Origin: Piromyces finnis
Taxonomy: Eukaryota; Neocallimastigomycota; Neocallimastigomycetes; Neocallimastigales; Neocallimastigaceae
Assembly: GCA_002104945.1 (NCBI GenBank)
Contig: MCFH01000047.1
Span: 124,001 to 188,000, forward strand
Length of the DNA stretch: 64,000 bases
Direction of reading: 5' to 3'
Below, in pieces: positions 14,376-32,558 of the stretch. The notes under the pieces are model-generated. The model worked only from the letters and a program-made list of their open reading frames with translations, was not told the DNA's origin and did not search any database. Positions within the stretch are counted from its first letter, which is position 1, and each line of letters begins with the position of its first letter. Position numbers and translations under genes: made by a program.

Positions 14376-15834
14376 TTTAATTAGTATTTATTAAAATAAA
14401 TTTCTTTTTTTTTTTTTAAAAAAAAAAGTAATAATAATATTAAAGAGGAACTAGATTATAAATTATTTGATTTTTTTTTTTTTTATCTTTTTCTTTTTAT
14501 TATTAAAAACATTTAAAATAAAGAGAAAAATTATTATTATAAAGTAAAAAAAAAAAAAAAAGTTTCTAATTATAATATATACATAAATATATATGAATAA
14601 TGATCTATGTTTTCTCTAAAATAATTAGTATAAAAAAAAAATTATAGTTAATATTCTATAACACATACCATATCATTTTCATTTTTTATAATTTTTTTCA
14701 TATAGTTTTATTATATTATTATATAGGGAAGAAATAATACATTCACTAGAAAAACGAAACAAAAAACAATAACCAAAAAAAAAAAAAAATAAAAGATAAA
14801 TTAGATTTTAAAAAAATATATCAATGTAAATATAATAATATAATAACATCAATACTAAAATATCAAACCTATTATTAGCAAATAGTGCTAATATTATTTT
14901 TAGATTTTATAAAATTTTAAATATATTACTATTTTTTTTTTTATAATTTTTTTTATTCAATGGATTTTCAATCACAACAACAACAACAACAAGAAAAAAA
15001 AAAATAAATCATTCTTTCACTTTTTTTAGTTATCTATTACCATTTTTTATTACCTATTTTCAATATAGATTTATCCTTTTATAAAATTTCTATGTTTAGT
15101 CATACTACCTATAAAGTTAAATAAGAAATAAATAAAAATTAAAAGATATATATTCAAAAAAAAAAAAAAAAAAAAAAATAACAAATGCCTTTTCAAATTT
15201 AAAAATATTATAATGATTCCTTTTTAGTTCAAAAAAAAAAAAAAAAAAAAAAAAAAAACTAAATAATTATTTGATTCCTTATTTCTATTTCATATTTATT
15301 TAAATTTTGATGATTTTTTATGGGGACTTTTGATTTTCAAAAGTGTAGTTTAATAAATAAAGAATTTATTTAATCCTTATTTATTTTATTCATTAATTTC
15401 TTCCTAAAAAAAAAAAAATAAATAATATCTAATAATTATTAAAGTAAGGATTAATTATAAAGAATATAACTTTTATAAACTAGTGGATTTATTTATTCAT
15501 TATTTAATTTATTCATTAAATTTTTATTTCTATTAAATAAATTATATATATATTTTTATTAAATATAAATTTTAATAATAACAATAAAAAAACCTCCATA
15601 TTAATAAGTATAAAGTTTAACGAATATATGAAAAAAGAAAAACCTTATATCTATATAATGGAAATTTAACTTTAATTATTTTAATTGAAAATGGATGACA
15701 TCTATTAAGTTTAATTAAATAAAAACTTATTCTTCTTCAAATGGAATTAAAAGAAAAAGATAAATTAAAATAGAAATAATATGAACTTTAACTAATAAGT
15801 TTATTTTATATTGAAATAATTTTATATCTAAAAA

Positions 15835-15865
<31 letters not shown>

Positions 15866-16375
15866 TAATATAAAATAAATCAAGTAAAAAAAGTTAGCTC
15901 TAAATATTTTTATGTTTAATTAAATAAATATGATAATTAAAGCATGATATGATTCTTTAAGTATATATTTAAAAAAGAATGAATTTAGATTTTAAAGCGT
16001 TTGAGAAATATAACAACAGTTAATTGTATTTAATTTAATATATATATATATATATAAATAAAATTTCTTTTTTAAAATTCAATAATAAAGAGAAAAAAAA
16101 AAAAAAGAAAAAAAAGAAAAATTGAAAAAAAAAAAAAAAAGAATATATATCATATGTAATATATTCCAAATTCATACATTCATTCATTCATTCATTGATT
16201 CAAGTGTTTTAATCGTTTATTTATCCATTTTGCATTTTTACTATAATAATTACAGGAATTTAAAAACAAAACATTTTTTTTATGTATTTTTTTTAACAAC
16301 ACACTACAAGTCAATTCATTGGATTATTTACATCATATTATTGATATAATATATATATTTTAAAAAAGAATTATA

Positions 16376-16414
<39 letters not shown>

Positions 16415-16458
16415 TTGTTCATTTAATTAAAAAGAAATAATTAATAGCAAATCCTATT
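14376..16458. other. AT-rich intergenic region
   Basis: This stretch contains many long poly-A and poly-T tracts and a (TA)n run near 15.85 kb. A frame at 16122-16349 encodes only low-complexity hydrophobic residues, so I call nothing here. Confidence 0.6.
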
Positions 16459-21723
<5,265 letters not shown>

Positions 21724-21769
21724 TATTTAGTTGAGTTTAATATACTTTCTTTTATAAGGGATACACCTC

Positions 21770-21800
<31 letters not shown>

Positions 21801-22452
21801 CTCTAAAAAATTAGAAATTAAAAGCATAAAAATTGAATCAAGAGAAAAAAAAATTACTATCTTTTTTCTTTTACTTTTCATATTTTAAACTATTACCATT
21901 AAGTTATTAAAAAGGTATTAAAAGAAAAAACAAACAATAATAATAAAAATAAAAAATCTTTTATTATTAAAAAAGCCAAGTTAAAAAATTATTTATAATT
22001 ACATTATTGTCATTATTTTCTAAAAGTTAGTATTCTTTTGAAATTATAATAATTGTAATAAAAATAAAAAAATAACATTTTAATATTTATACTTTTAATC
22101 CATAATGAACATTCTCATTCATTTTTTGAAATGTTAATGTTATAATTTTAGGAAATAAGTATTATGTTTTATTTTCTTTTATTTATTTATTATTTGCAAA
22201 ATGTATTAAACCTTTAATGTATATCTAAAGTATATGCATAAAATTTATGATAAAGGCTTTTAATTATTTTATATTTACAAATGTTGAACATAAAAAAAAA
22301 AAATAAATTTGCCATTAAAACCTTTTAAATATTTATTTGAAAATATTAATTTAACTAAATTATATTTTCATCAATATTTTTTTTTTTTTTTTAATTTGAA
22401 AATATTTTATCACTATTATTTTTTTTTCATTCTTTTTTATTCATTTTTTCAA
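21724..22452. other. AT-rich intergenic region between convergent genes
   Basis: This lies between the 3' ends of the ankyrin gene (+) and the nitroreductase gene (-). It contains only A/T-rich sequence with poly-T/poly-A tracts near each gene end. No gene seen. Confidence 0.6.
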
Positions 22453-23223
22453 TTAGTTTTTCTTGTCAATAGAAATGAATCCTTGTTGTTTTAATAATTC
22501 GTAATCATCTTCGTATAAACCATAGAATTGCATGTACTTTTCAGCAAGACCCTTTGACCAATTTTCATCACGGTTGTTAGCATCTCTGGAAACAAGATAT
22601 TCATTATAAGAAACATCAAATTCATCAACACCAGATTTACTCTTAGCAGTATCGTATTTTTCATCAAAACAAACTGCACTAGTTGGTAATCTTGGCTTCA
22701 TATCTGGATCATGATCTGGGTAACCAACACATAAACCAATCATTGGAATGACATGTTTTGGTAAGTTTAATTCCTTAACAAGAGCAAGGGAATTCTTACG
22801 GATAAGACCAATTGGAACAGTACCAAGTCCCATTGATTCAGCTGCAACAATAGCATTTTGCATAGCAATAGCTGGTTCATGACCGCAAACGAAAAGAGTA
22901 TCTAATTGTTCCATGAACTTTTGAGCTTGTTCAGCAGAAACACCATTCTTTTCAAACATGTAATTAGTACGGTAAAAATCGGCACAAAAAACTAAAAAGA
23001 CTGAACATTGAGCAACGTATGGTTGATTTAAACTTAATTCAGCAAGCTTTTCCTTGTTAGCCTTGTCCTTAACAACAATAATACTCATATGTTGAGCATT
23101 ACACCAGTTTGGAGCAGCTTGAGCAGCCTTAAGAATAAGTTGTAACTTTTCATCTTCAAGTGGTTGATCCTTGTACTTACGGATGGAATGGTGTTTGAAA
23201 AGACTTTCAATAACTGGATTCAT
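22453..23223 (-). CDS. NfsA/FRP-type FMN-dependent nitroreductase
   Basis: The 256-residue product belongs to the nitroreductase family, which uses FMN and NAD(P)H to reduce nitro compounds, quinones or flavins. The N-terminal HHSIRKY (residues about 11-17) is the phosphate-binding signature of FMN nitroreductases. The 'AAPNWCNAQHMSIIVV' stretch, the 'AIAMQNAIVAAESMGLGTVPIG' helix-loop and the 'GLCVGYPD' strand follow in the usual order. Its length is close to that of NfsA/FRP enzymes (about 240-250). It has no intron, leader or membrane segment, so it is probably cytosolic. Codon use is richer in G/C than the flanks, as in other expressed genes here. Its bacterial character suggests acquisition by transfer, which is well known for gut fungi, but that needs a phylogeny. 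The physiological substrate cannot be read from sequence. Confidence 0.88.
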   Translation of the reverse strand: MNPVIESLFKHHSIRKYKDQPLEDEKLQLILKAAQAAPNWCNAQHMSIIVVKDKANKEKLAELSLNQPYVAQCSVFLVFCADFYRTNYMFEKNGVSAEQAQKFMEQLDTLFVCGHEPAIAMQNAIVAAESMGLGTVPIGLIRKNSLALVKELNLPKHVIPMIGLCVGYPDHDPDMKPRLPTSAVCFDEKYDTAKSKSGVDEFDVSYNEYLVSRDANNRDENWSKGLAEKYMQFYGLYEDDYELLKQQGFISIDKKN

Positions 23224-24360
23224 TTTTATTGTTTCTCTTACCTTATTTTATTAGGTTTAAAACTAATTTTGTTTTATTTTTTTAAAAAAAAAAAGGAAAA
23301 ATTTGTCATTTTAGTGGTATTATATATCCTTTTTAATTAATAATATTTTTAATTTAAAATTGAATGTGTTTAATCATTTTTTTTATATAAATAAATTAAT
23401 TGTTGTATATTTCAAATTTATATACGAAAAACCTTATTTATTATTATTTCGGAATATAAATTTAAAGGGTTAACTATTATTATTATTATTTTTTTTAAAA
23501 GAATAAAGATAATCAATATTTTATTTTATTATTATTGTAAAATCATCAATAGGAAGTAATTATTTTATAATGTATAAATATAACTAATAGTAATAAAAAT
23601 ATTTGAAATTTGTCATTAATGATAGAATGCTTATTGTTTGTTATTGATAAAGAATTGCTTGTATGTAGGGCACACACTCCATAATGTATGTATTATTAAA
23701 AATGGAAATAATTCCACCTACTATTAAAATAAATCTAATTTTAATTATTAATTAATAATAATTTAGATCTTTAATATATATAAATATAATAATGATAATA
23801 TATTTTTTTATTATTAATAAAAAAAAAAATCAATCTTAATTCATTCCATCTCATAAATCATGTGAATTCATGAGTAATAATAAATAGATTGAATAAATAT
23901 ATCAATTCCAAACATATATTATTAAATATACTAATAAAATATAATAATGAAATGGTAGGGTTGATTTTCAATATTAATAAGAAATTAATGTGATTATAAA
24001 TAATCGTTATAATATTGCTATAATAATACTATATACTATCATCCATATTATTTATATTATATATAATATCTCTTGTTATAATTGTTATACCAAAAGATAT
24101 AGGATAGAAAATTTATTAGATATATTTTAATCGACGTTAGATATTAGTATTTAATAATGCTATTATTATTATTATTTTAAAGTATAACAAAATATTTTAA
24201 ATTTACTTTAAAAGTATTAAAAATACTAATTATTATTATTATATATTTTTTTGGCGTTTCAATATTTTTATTTAGATCTTCATGATTTTTGTAAGAAATA
24301 GAAAATTTTTATTAAACTTAAAAAGAAATTAATTTATATATATAGGTTTTTTTTATTTTT
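23224..24360. other. AT-rich intergenic region
   Basis: This is the region upstream of the nitroreductase gene and outside the left arm of the PFL inverted repeat. It is A/T-rich with short TTA/TAA runs. No gene or recognised RNA. Confidence 0.6.
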
Positions 24361-27300
24361 ATTTATACTTTTAACAAGTATTTACATTATGAATTTAGAA
24401 TAATAGAATAGTAATAAAAAAAAAGACTATTTCGTATTAGAAATAGCAATAACAATATAAATAATATAAATAATAGATAATAAAATAATCTATAATTTAT
24501 AAAAAATCTAATTCTAAAATATATAAATTTAAATTGTATTTTGCCTTCCCAATTTTGTTTTCTTATTTTAGAATCAAGAACTTTTTATAACTTTAATAAA
24601 TTATTTAATAAAATAATAATATGATAGGATATAGTAATAATGGTATAATAAATGTAACTGAATGTATTAGATTTCTATGAATTTTTAATAATAATAAAGT
24701 AACTAAATTATAATAATATTTAAATAATGACATTATATTAAATTATGATATTAAATTATGATACTACTTAAATTAGGTTATTTTTTAATATGTTAATATA
24801 GGGATGTGAATTAAACGTGTTAAAAAAAAAAAAAATCAATTTTTTCTTTTTACATCTTTTCATGGAATGTACGTGCAATAACTTCTTTTTGTTGTTGTGG
24901 TGTTAATTTAACAAAGTTGACAGCATATCCAGATACTCGAATAGTTAGGTTTGGATAGTTTTCTGGATGAGCCATAGCATCTTCTAATGTTTCTCGCTTA
25001 AGAACATTAACATTGAGATGATGGGCCCCCTTGGTGAAGTATCCGTCTAATAATCCGGAAAGATTACCTTGTCGTTCTTTTAATGATTTACCAATGGTAT
25101 TTGGAACAATGGAAAATGTATTTGAAATACCATCCATACATGAATCATAATTAACTTTAGCAACCGATGAAAGTGAAGAAATAGCACCTGAAAATTCACG
25201 ACCATGCATTGGATTACATCCTGGTGCAAATGCTTCTCCTGCTTTACGTCCATCCGGTGTGGATCCTGTTTTCTTACCATATACAACATTGGAAGTAATT
25301 GTAAGAATTGAAAGTGTGTGCTCAGCTCCACGATAAGTTGGAATCTTTCTGAGTTTAGTAATAAGTTTATCCGTGACTGTTTTAGCAAAGTAATCAACAC
25401 GATCATCATCGTTACCGAATTTTGGGAAATCTCCTTCAATCTTGAAATCAACGGTTAATCCGGTCTTTGCATCACGAATTGGTGTAACCTTACCATATTT
25501 GATGGCTGAGAATGAATCAGCAACAACTGAAAGTCCAGCAACACCAAATGCCATAAGACGACGAACATCCGTGTCATGAAGTGCCATTTGAAGTGATTCA
25601 TAACAATATTGATCGTGACTGAAGTGAATAACATTCATGGTGTTAACATAAAGATTTGCAATCCAATCCATGGCTTTGTCATAGGTTTCCCACATCCATT
25701 CAAATGGAATTGGTCCTTCTGGAACTGGTCCAAAATCTGGTCCAACTTGTTTTCCTGTTCTTTCATCCTTTCCATGATTAAGAACGTAGAGCATAAGCTT
25801 TGCAAGATTACAACGAGCTCCAAAGAATTGCATATCCTTTCCAATTCTCATGGCTGAAACACAACATGCAATTCCATAATCATCTCCGAATCTAGCTGAC
25901 ATAAGAGCATCCGATTCATATTGAATGGATGAGGTATCGATAGAAACTTTAGTAGCAAAGTCCTTGAAATTCTTTGGAAGTGCCTTGTTCCAAAGAACAG
26001 TGATGTTTGGTTCTGGTGCTGGTCCTAAATTGTAAAGTGTATTAAGAACACGATAGGAAGTTTTTGTTACTAATGGACGACCATCTCTTCCCATACCACC
26101 AAGTGACATGGTAACCCATGTTGGATCTCCTGCAAATAAATCATTGTATTCCGGAGTACGTAGATGACGAGCAAATCTTAATTTTAAAATGAGATTATCA
26201 ATGATTTCTTGAGCTTCAGCTTCATTGATGATTCCTTTCTTTAAATCGTTTTCGAAGAAACAATCAAGGAAAGCATCAACACGACCAAGTGACATGGCTG
26301 CCCCATCTTGTTCTTTAATTGAACCTAAATAGCCAAAGTATACGAATTGAGTAGCTTCTCTTGCATTCTTTGCTGGCTTAGAAATATCAATGCCATAAGA
26401 TTTAGCCATTTGAGTGAGTTGTTTGAGTGCTTTGATTTGATCAGCAACTTCACCAATTAATTTCATGGTAGGTTCATCCATCAATTTCTTTTGCAATTCA
26501 ACTCTATCCATTTCTTTTTGAGCAATAAGACGATCGGTACCGTAGAGTGCAACACGACGATAATCTCCAATAATACGACCACGACCATAACCATCTGGTA
26601 AACCTGTCATAATCGCATTAGAACGACCAGATCTCATCTCTTTAGAATAAAGATCAAAAACTGCTGTGTTGTGAGTTTTACGATAATCAGAAAAGATATG
26701 CTCAATATTTTCATCCATTGGTACGTTAACAGCAGCAAGAGCATTCTTGACCATATTGACACCTCCAAATGGTTTGATGGCTCTTTTTAATGGTTCATCA
26801 GTTTGATAACCAACAATGACTTCATTTTCTTTATCGAGATAACCAGGTTTATGAGAAGTGATAGTTGAAGGAGTATGAGGATCAACATCATATAAGCCAC
26901 CATTTTCACGTTCTTTAGCCAAATATTGTTCAGCCTTTGCAAAAAGTTTTTTAGTTTTTTCAGTTGGACCTTCAAGGAAGGTAGCATCACCTTCATAAGG
27001 TGTATAATGTTTTTTAATCCAACCTTCAACATCAATTTCCGATTTCTTCATAGCATCATCGGCGATTTCAGATTCAACTTGAGTAGCATAAGATTTATTT
27101 TGAATAGAATTAAAGGTAGATGAAGCAGTAGAAGCAGTGGTAGTAGTGGTAGTAGTCTTGAAACCCGAAATATTATTCATAACTGAGGTAGTATGAATGG
27201 CGCGAGAAGATTTAGGTAATTTAATACCGGCAAACTTTGAAGCAGTAACAGCACTAACTGAAACTGATTTAGCAATAGTGTTACTTACTTGATTTAAAGT

Positions 27301-27418
27301 TAAACTTTCCATTTTAATTATTTATATTTATATGTATTATGTATTTATATTATGTATTTGTAAAAATTAAACTTATTTATTTGACTATTATTTAAATATT
27401 TAAATGTAATTATTAATT
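24361..27418 (-). repeat. Left arm of the PFL inverted repeat
   Basis: This 3.06-kb arm is the near-perfect reverse complement of 28630-31688. Outside the gene it includes about 490 bp of 3' flank but only about 106 bp of 5' flank. The outer end falls after a shared 'agtataaat' sequence. The inner end falls where 'attaattttt' here departs from 'attaatcttt' of the partner arm (both read from the start codon outward). Confidence 0.9.
24850..27312 (-). CDS. pfl: Pyruvate formate-lyase, copy B
   Basis: The 820-residue protein is identical to copy C and differs from copy A only at Ala84 and Ala132. Active-site Cys483-Cys484 and radical-site Gly795 are present, so the enzyme should work once activated. 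It is transcribed away from copy C, with 1.42 kb between the two start codons. Only about 106 bp before its ATG are shared with A and C. Beyond that the upstream DNA is unrelated, so this copy may be under a different promoter. Base differences from A that I could see (for example at codons 84 and 132 and two silent sites near them) are shared with C, making B and C the closest pair. Confidence 0.97.
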   Translation of the reverse strand: MESLTLNQVSNTIAKSVSVSAVTASKFAGIKLPKSSRAIHTTSVMNNISGFKTTTTTTTASTASSTFNSIQNKSYATQVESEIADDAMKKSEIDVEGWIKKHYTPYEGDATFLEGPTEKTKKLFAKAEQYLAKERENGGLYDVDPHTPSTITSHKPGYLDKENEVIVGYQTDEPLKRAIKPFGGVNMVKNALAAVNVPMDENIEHIFSDYRKTHNTAVFDLYSKEMRSGRSNAIMTGLPDGYGRGRIIGDYRRVALYGTDRLIAQKEMDRVELQKKLMDEPTMKLIGEVADQIKALKQLTQMAKSYGIDISKPAKNAREATQFVYFGYLGSIKEQDGAAMSLGRVDAFLDCFFENDLKKGIINEAEAQEIIDNLILKLRFARHLRTPEYNDLFAGDPTWVTMSLGGMGRDGRPLVTKTSYRVLNTLYNLGPAPEPNITVLWNKALPKNFKDFATKVSIDTSSIQYESDALMSARFGDDYGIACCVSAMRIGKDMQFFGARCNLAKLMLYVLNHGKDERTGKQVGPDFGPVPEGPIPFEWMWETYDKAMDWIANLYVNTMNVIHFSHDQYCYESLQMALHDTDVRRLMAFGVAGLSVVADSFSAIKYGKVTPIRDAKTGLTVDFKIEGDFPKFGNDDDRVDYFAKTVTDKLITKLRKIPTYRGAEHTLSILTITSNVVYGKKTGSTPDGRKAGEAFAPGCNPMHGREFSGAISSLSSVAKVNYDSCMDGISNTFSIVPNTIGKSLKERQGNLSGLLDGYFTKGAHHLNVNVLKRETLEDAMAHPENYPNLTIRVSGYAVNFVKLTPQQQKEVIARTFHEKM

Positions 27419-28629
27419 TTTATTATATCTGTTTATAAAAAATAATTAATTCTTTAATTGATTATTATTATTCTTTCTTTCTTTTTTTTTTTTCTTAAGC
27501 TATTAAAATACTTGTGTAAAATAAAATATTTTGGATATTTTTTAAAAAATTGACATTTTTTTGAATATTTATAGCTTTTTAATTAAATAAAGTAATATAT
27601 TATAATTTATTATTAAATTATTTTGGTATATATTAAAATAAATTAACAATATAATTATTGAATAAAAAAAATTTCAATTTCGCATTTTTATCCATAAGTT
27701 TTAAAATTTTGTGGATAAATTTCTGATGAAAGTTTAAAAACATTTTCCTTTTTTCGATGCATTAACTTCATCAATTCCTAACTGATTTTTAACTATTTTT
27801 ATAGAGAAAGGTCTTAATTTATTTATTAATATATATTTTATAGTAAAAATTAAATATAAATATATTTATTTACTTTTCAAATATAAAAAAAATAAAAAAA
27901 AAATAGTTTTTAGTATCAAATTTATTTCTATAAAATATTTATATATTGAAAGATTGTTAAAAGATTATATATAGTATATTCATCTATTATTCTTTTTTAT
28001 ATAATAAGATTTTTTTTAAAGGTTAATTCATTACATTAAATTACATTAAAACAATATTTTTTCGTTTTACTAAAAGAATATCGGTTATTTCATATTTTTT
28101 GTTATTTAATCTATTTTATCAATTATTTTTCTTTATAAGAGATATATACAAATTAACTTCTATAATAGTTTAGGCATATTTTAATAATTTTCAAAAAACT
28201 ATAATACTAGGAATTGAATACGAAATTTTTAAAATTCAAAATGTACAAAAATCAATTACATTAACCAATAATGTTAATTTAAACATAATGATTTTTGTAC
28301 ATTTTCATTAATATAGAGTTTAAAGAAAAAGTTTTAAAGGAATCTTTACACGATGATTAAAATTAATTTAATTATATAATATATTACAATATATTACAAT
28401 ATTATAATTATTTTATTAATGTTTTAGTAAATTTTTCCTTTAAAAAATTTTTAAATAATAATAATTATAATAATAGTATTAATGATAAATTTTTAATATA
28501 AATATGAGATTATTTTCCAAGTTCAAATTTATAATTTGTAAAAAATAAAATATTCATATAGAATAGTAATCATTCAAAGAAAAGAAAACATATTATACAA
28601 GTTTAAAATAAACTAGATTTTATATCAAA
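27419..28629. other. Spacer between PFL inverted-repeat arms
   Basis: A 1.2-kb A/T-rich spacer between the divergent copies B and C. Its right part (from 28161) is the 5' flank shared by copies A and C. The left part (27419-28160) has no match elsewhere in the window that I can see and would be the upstream region of copy B. No coding signal. Confidence 0.7.
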
Positions 28630-28735
28630 GATTAATAATTACATTTAAATATTTAAATAATAGTCAAATAAATAAGTTTAATTTTTACAAATACATAATA
28701 TAAATACATAATACATATAAATATAAATAATTAAA
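28161..28735 (+). promoter_or_regulatory. 5' flank shared by PFL copies A and C
   Basis: These 575 bp match 1702-2272 with only a few substitutions and small indels, although nearby non-repeat DNA does not match. The region includes an imperfect inverted repeat ('atgtacaaaaatca'...'tgatttttgtacat') around 28241-28302, also present before copy A. The core promoter is unidentified; calling this regulatory is an inference from position. Confidence 0.4.
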
Positions 28736-31688
28736 ATGGAAAGTTTAACTTTAAATCAAGTAAGTAACACTATTGCTAAATCAGTTTCAGTTAGTGCTGT
28801 TACTGCTTCAAAGTTTGCCGGTATTAAATTACCTAAATCTTCTCGCGCCATTCATACTACCTCAGTTATGAATAATATTTCGGGTTTCAAGACTACTACC
28901 ACTACTACCACTGCTTCTACTGCTTCATCTACCTTTAATTCTATTCAAAATAAATCTTATGCTACTCAAGTTGAATCTGAAATCGCCGATGATGCTATGA
29001 AGAAATCGGAAATTGATGTTGAAGGTTGGATTAAAAAACATTATACACCTTATGAAGGTGATGCTACCTTCCTTGAAGGTCCAACTGAAAAAACTAAAAA
29101 ACTTTTTGCAAAGGCTGAACAATATTTGGCTAAAGAACGTGAAAATGGTGGCTTATATGATGTTGATCCTCATACTCCTTCAACTATCACTTCTCATAAA
29201 CCTGGTTATCTCGATAAAGAAAATGAAGTCATTGTTGGTTATCAAACTGATGAACCATTAAAAAGAGCCATCAAACCATTTGGAGGTGTCAATATGGTCA
29301 AGAATGCTCTTGCTGCTGTTAACGTACCAATGGATGAAAATATTGAGCATATCTTTTCTGATTATCGTAAAACTCACAACACAGCAGTTTTTGATCTTTA
29401 TTCTAAAGAGATGAGATCTGGTCGTTCTAATGCGATTATGACAGGTTTACCAGATGGTTATGGTCGTGGTCGTATTATTGGAGATTATCGTCGTGTTGCA
29501 CTCTACGGTACCGATCGTCTTATTGCTCAAAAAGAAATGGATAGAGTTGAATTGCAAAAGAAATTGATGGATGAACCTACCATGAAATTAATTGGTGAAG
29601 TTGCTGATCAAATCAAAGCACTCAAACAACTCACTCAAATGGCTAAATCTTATGGCATTGATATTTCTAAGCCAGCAAAGAATGCAAGAGAAGCTACTCA
29701 ATTCGTATACTTTGGCTATTTAGGTTCAATTAAAGAACAAGATGGGGCAGCCATGTCACTTGGTCGTGTTGATGCTTTCCTTGATTGTTTCTTCGAAAAC
29801 GATTTAAAGAAAGGAATCATCAATGAAGCTGAAGCTCAAGAAATCATTGATAATCTCATTTTAAAATTAAGATTTGCTCGTCATCTACGTACTCCGGAAT
29901 ACAATGATTTATTTGCAGGAGATCCAACATGGGTTACCATGTCACTTGGTGGTATGGGAAGAGATGGTCGTCCATTAGTAACAAAAACTTCCTATCGCGT
30001 TCTTAATACACTTTACAATTTAGGACCAGCACCAGAACCAAACATCACTGTTCTTTGGAACAAGGCACTTCCAAAGAATTTCAAGGACTTTGCTACTAAA
30101 GTTTCTATCGATACCTCATCCATTCAATATGAATCGGATGCTCTTATGTCAGCTAGATTCGGAGATGATTATGGAATTGCATGTTGTGTTTCAGCCATGA
30201 GAATTGGAAAGGATATGCAATTCTTTGGAGCTCGTTGTAATCTTGCAAAGCTTATGCTCTACGTTCTTAATCATGGAAAGGATGAAAGAACAGGAAAACA
30301 AGTTGGACCAGATTTTGGACCAGTTCCAGAAGGACCAATTCCATTTGAATGGATGTGGGAAACCTATGACAAAGCCATGGATTGGATTGCAAATCTTTAT
30401 GTTAACACCATGAATGTTATTCACTTCAGTCACGATCAATATTGTTATGAATCACTTCAAATGGCACTTCATGACACGGATGTTCGTCGTCTTATGGCAT
30501 TTGGTGTTGCTGGACTTTCAGTTGTTGCTGATTCATTCTCAGCCATCAAATATGGTAAGGTTACACCAATTCGTGATGCAAAGACCGGATTAACCGTTGA
30601 TTTCAAGATTGAAGGAGATTTCCCAAAATTCGGTAACGATGATGATCGTGTTGATTACTTTGCTAAAACAGTCACGGATAAACTTATTACTAAACTCAGA
30701 AAGATTCCAACTTATCGTGGAGCTGAGCACACACTTTCAATTCTTACAATTACTTCCAATGTTGTATATGGTAAGAAAACAGGATCCACACCGGATGGAC
30801 GTAAAGCAGGAGAAGCATTTGCACCAGGATGTAATCCAATGCATGGTCGTGAATTTTCAGGTGCTATTTCTTCACTTTCATCGGTTGCTAAAGTTAATTA
30901 TGATTCATGTATGGATGGTATTTCAAATACATTTTCCATTGTTCCAAATACCATTGGTAAATCATTAAAAGAACGACAAGGTAATCTTTCCGGATTATTA
31001 GACGGATACTTCACCAAGGGGGCCCATCATCTCAATGTTAATGTTCTTAAGCGAGAAACATTAGAAGATGCTATGGCTCATCCAGAAAACTATCCAAACC
31101 TAACTATTCGAGTATCTGGATATGCTGTCAACTTTGTTAAATTAACACCACAACAACAAAAAGAAGTTATTGCACGTACATTCCATGAAAAGATGTAAAA
31201 AGAAAAAATTGATTTTTTTTTTTTTAACACGTTTAATTCACATCCCTATATTAACATATTAAAAAATAACCTAATTTAAGTAGTATCATAATTTAATATC
31301 ATAATTTAATATAATGTCATTATTTAAATATTATTATAATTTAGTTACTTTATTATTATTAAAAATTCATAGAAATCTAATACATTCAGTTACATTTATT
31401 ATACCATTATTACTATATCCTATCATATTATTATTTTATTAAATAATTTATTAAAGTTATAAAAAGTTCTTAATTCTAAAATAAGAAAACAAAATTGGGA
31501 AGGCAAAATACAATTTAAATTTATATATTTTAGAATTAGATTTTTTATAAATTATAGATTATTTTATTATCTATTATTTATATTATTTATATTGTTATTG
31601 CTATTTCTAATACGAAATAGTCTTTTTTTTTATTACTATTCTATTATTCTAAATTCATAATGTAAATACTTGTTAAAAGTATAAATAA
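28630..31688 (+). repeat. Right arm of the PFL inverted repeat
   Basis: This arm pairs with 24361-27418 in inverted orientation, at near identity over about 3.06 kb including intergenic A/T-rich DNA. Its outer 140 bp (31545-31688) are shared with copy B but not with copy A. Confidence 0.9.
28736..31198 (+). CDS. pfl: Pyruvate formate-lyase, copy C
   Basis: The 820-residue enzyme is identical in protein sequence to copy B and has the catalytic Cys483-Cys484 and Gly795. It shares the long 5' flank with copy A and its 3' flank with both others. I noticed one silent difference from both A and B (C at 29998). Like the others it carries a long Ser/Thr-rich N-terminus of the kind that directs proteins to hydrogenosomes. 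Three intact copies within 29 kb are consistent with a strong demand for formate and acetyl-CoA production. Confidence 0.97.
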   Translation: MESLTLNQVSNTIAKSVSVSAVTASKFAGIKLPKSSRAIHTTSVMNNISGFKTTTTTTTASTASSTFNSIQNKSYATQVESEIADDAMKKSEIDVEGWIKKHYTPYEGDATFLEGPTEKTKKLFAKAEQYLAKERENGGLYDVDPHTPSTITSHKPGYLDKENEVIVGYQTDEPLKRAIKPFGGVNMVKNALAAVNVPMDENIEHIFSDYRKTHNTAVFDLYSKEMRSGRSNAIMTGLPDGYGRGRIIGDYRRVALYGTDRLIAQKEMDRVELQKKLMDEPTMKLIGEVADQIKALKQLTQMAKSYGIDISKPAKNAREATQFVYFGYLGSIKEQDGAAMSLGRVDAFLDCFFENDLKKGIINEAEAQEIIDNLILKLRFARHLRTPEYNDLFAGDPTWVTMSLGGMGRDGRPLVTKTSYRVLNTLYNLGPAPEPNITVLWNKALPKNFKDFATKVSIDTSSIQYESDALMSARFGDDYGIACCVSAMRIGKDMQFFGARCNLAKLMLYVLNHGKDERTGKQVGPDFGPVPEGPIPFEWMWETYDKAMDWIANLYVNTMNVIHFSHDQYCYESLQMALHDTDVRRLMAFGVAGLSVVADSFSAIKYGKVTPIRDAKTGLTVDFKIEGDFPKFGNDDDRVDYFAKTVTDKLITKLRKIPTYRGAEHTLSILTITSNVVYGKKTGSTPDGRKAGEAFAPGCNPMHGREFSGAISSLSSVAKVNYDSCMDGISNTFSIVPNTIGKSLKERQGNLSGLLDGYFTKGAHHLNVNVLKRETLEDAMAHPENYPNLTIRVSGYAVNFVKLTPQQQKEVIARTFHEKM

Positions 31689-32384
31689 TAAAAAAAAAAT
31701 TATAATTTCAAATATAAAATAAATATTTTAATTGTTTAATGATAAAGATAAATATAAAAATGTAAAAATGAATGGTTATAATAATAATATTATTTTTATA
31801 AGATAAAATAATTTAAGATTGATTAATAGGAAATACTAAATAATCGCAATATATTATAAAATAAATATTTTACTGTATATATATTTTTTGCTTATAGAAT
31901 GTCTCTTTCATTTATTAATATAATATATATTTTATTTACTATAAAAATACACCTATGTCTAATCAAATATAAATAATTTTTAAATAGGAATAAAGTGTTA
32001 TATTCTATATTCATTATAAAATTAATTATAATATATATTATTTAATATTTTTATATTTCATATTTTATTTTCAAATTTTTTATCATTTAAATAAAAAAGT
32101 TGAAAATTTGTTTGGCCTTTAAAATATTTTTATATCTATATAGTATTTTAAATGAAAATTACAAATATTAAAGCTATAACAAACACAAAATAGTATTGCC
32201 AAATAATGAAAATGAAATAAAAAATAATTATTTATTACATATTTGAAAGCTTTATTTTATGAAAATTGAAAATTAAAAATATATATTTTAATATTTCATT
32301 TTTTATACATATTTCATATTGCACTTATATTATGTATTTATACTTAATTTTTTTTTAAATTTTATATATCATTAAAAGTCAAAA
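31689..32384. other. AT-rich intergenic DNA
   Basis: This separates the PFL inverted repeat from the xylanase palindrome. It is almost entirely A/T with no gene or notable repeat seen. Confidence 0.6.
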
Positions 32385-32462
32385 ATTATTTTTTACTTTT
32401 TATGTATTCTATTTACATTGAAATTTTTGATTTTTTAACTACTTTATATTTATATGATAGAT

Positions 32463-32558
32463 TTAGTAACATTACGAATAAATTTATTGGCATTGAGAAT
32501 ACCATTCATTTTAGTAACATTACGAATAAATTTATTGGCATTGAGAATACCATTCATT
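32463..32558. repeat. 48-bp tandem duplication over the 3' end of xylanase copy 1
   Basis: Two identical adjacent units (32463-32510 and 32511-32558). The second covers the last nine codons including the stop; the first is a duplicate just downstream of the stop. The other three xylanase copies lack this duplication and instead have short repeats of 'aaatttatttttaaat' after the stop. Confidence 0.92.

Noticed and set aside
16122-16349. 75-codon frame before the ankyrin gene
   Set aside because: Lys and hydrophobic runs from A/T-rich DNA; no support.
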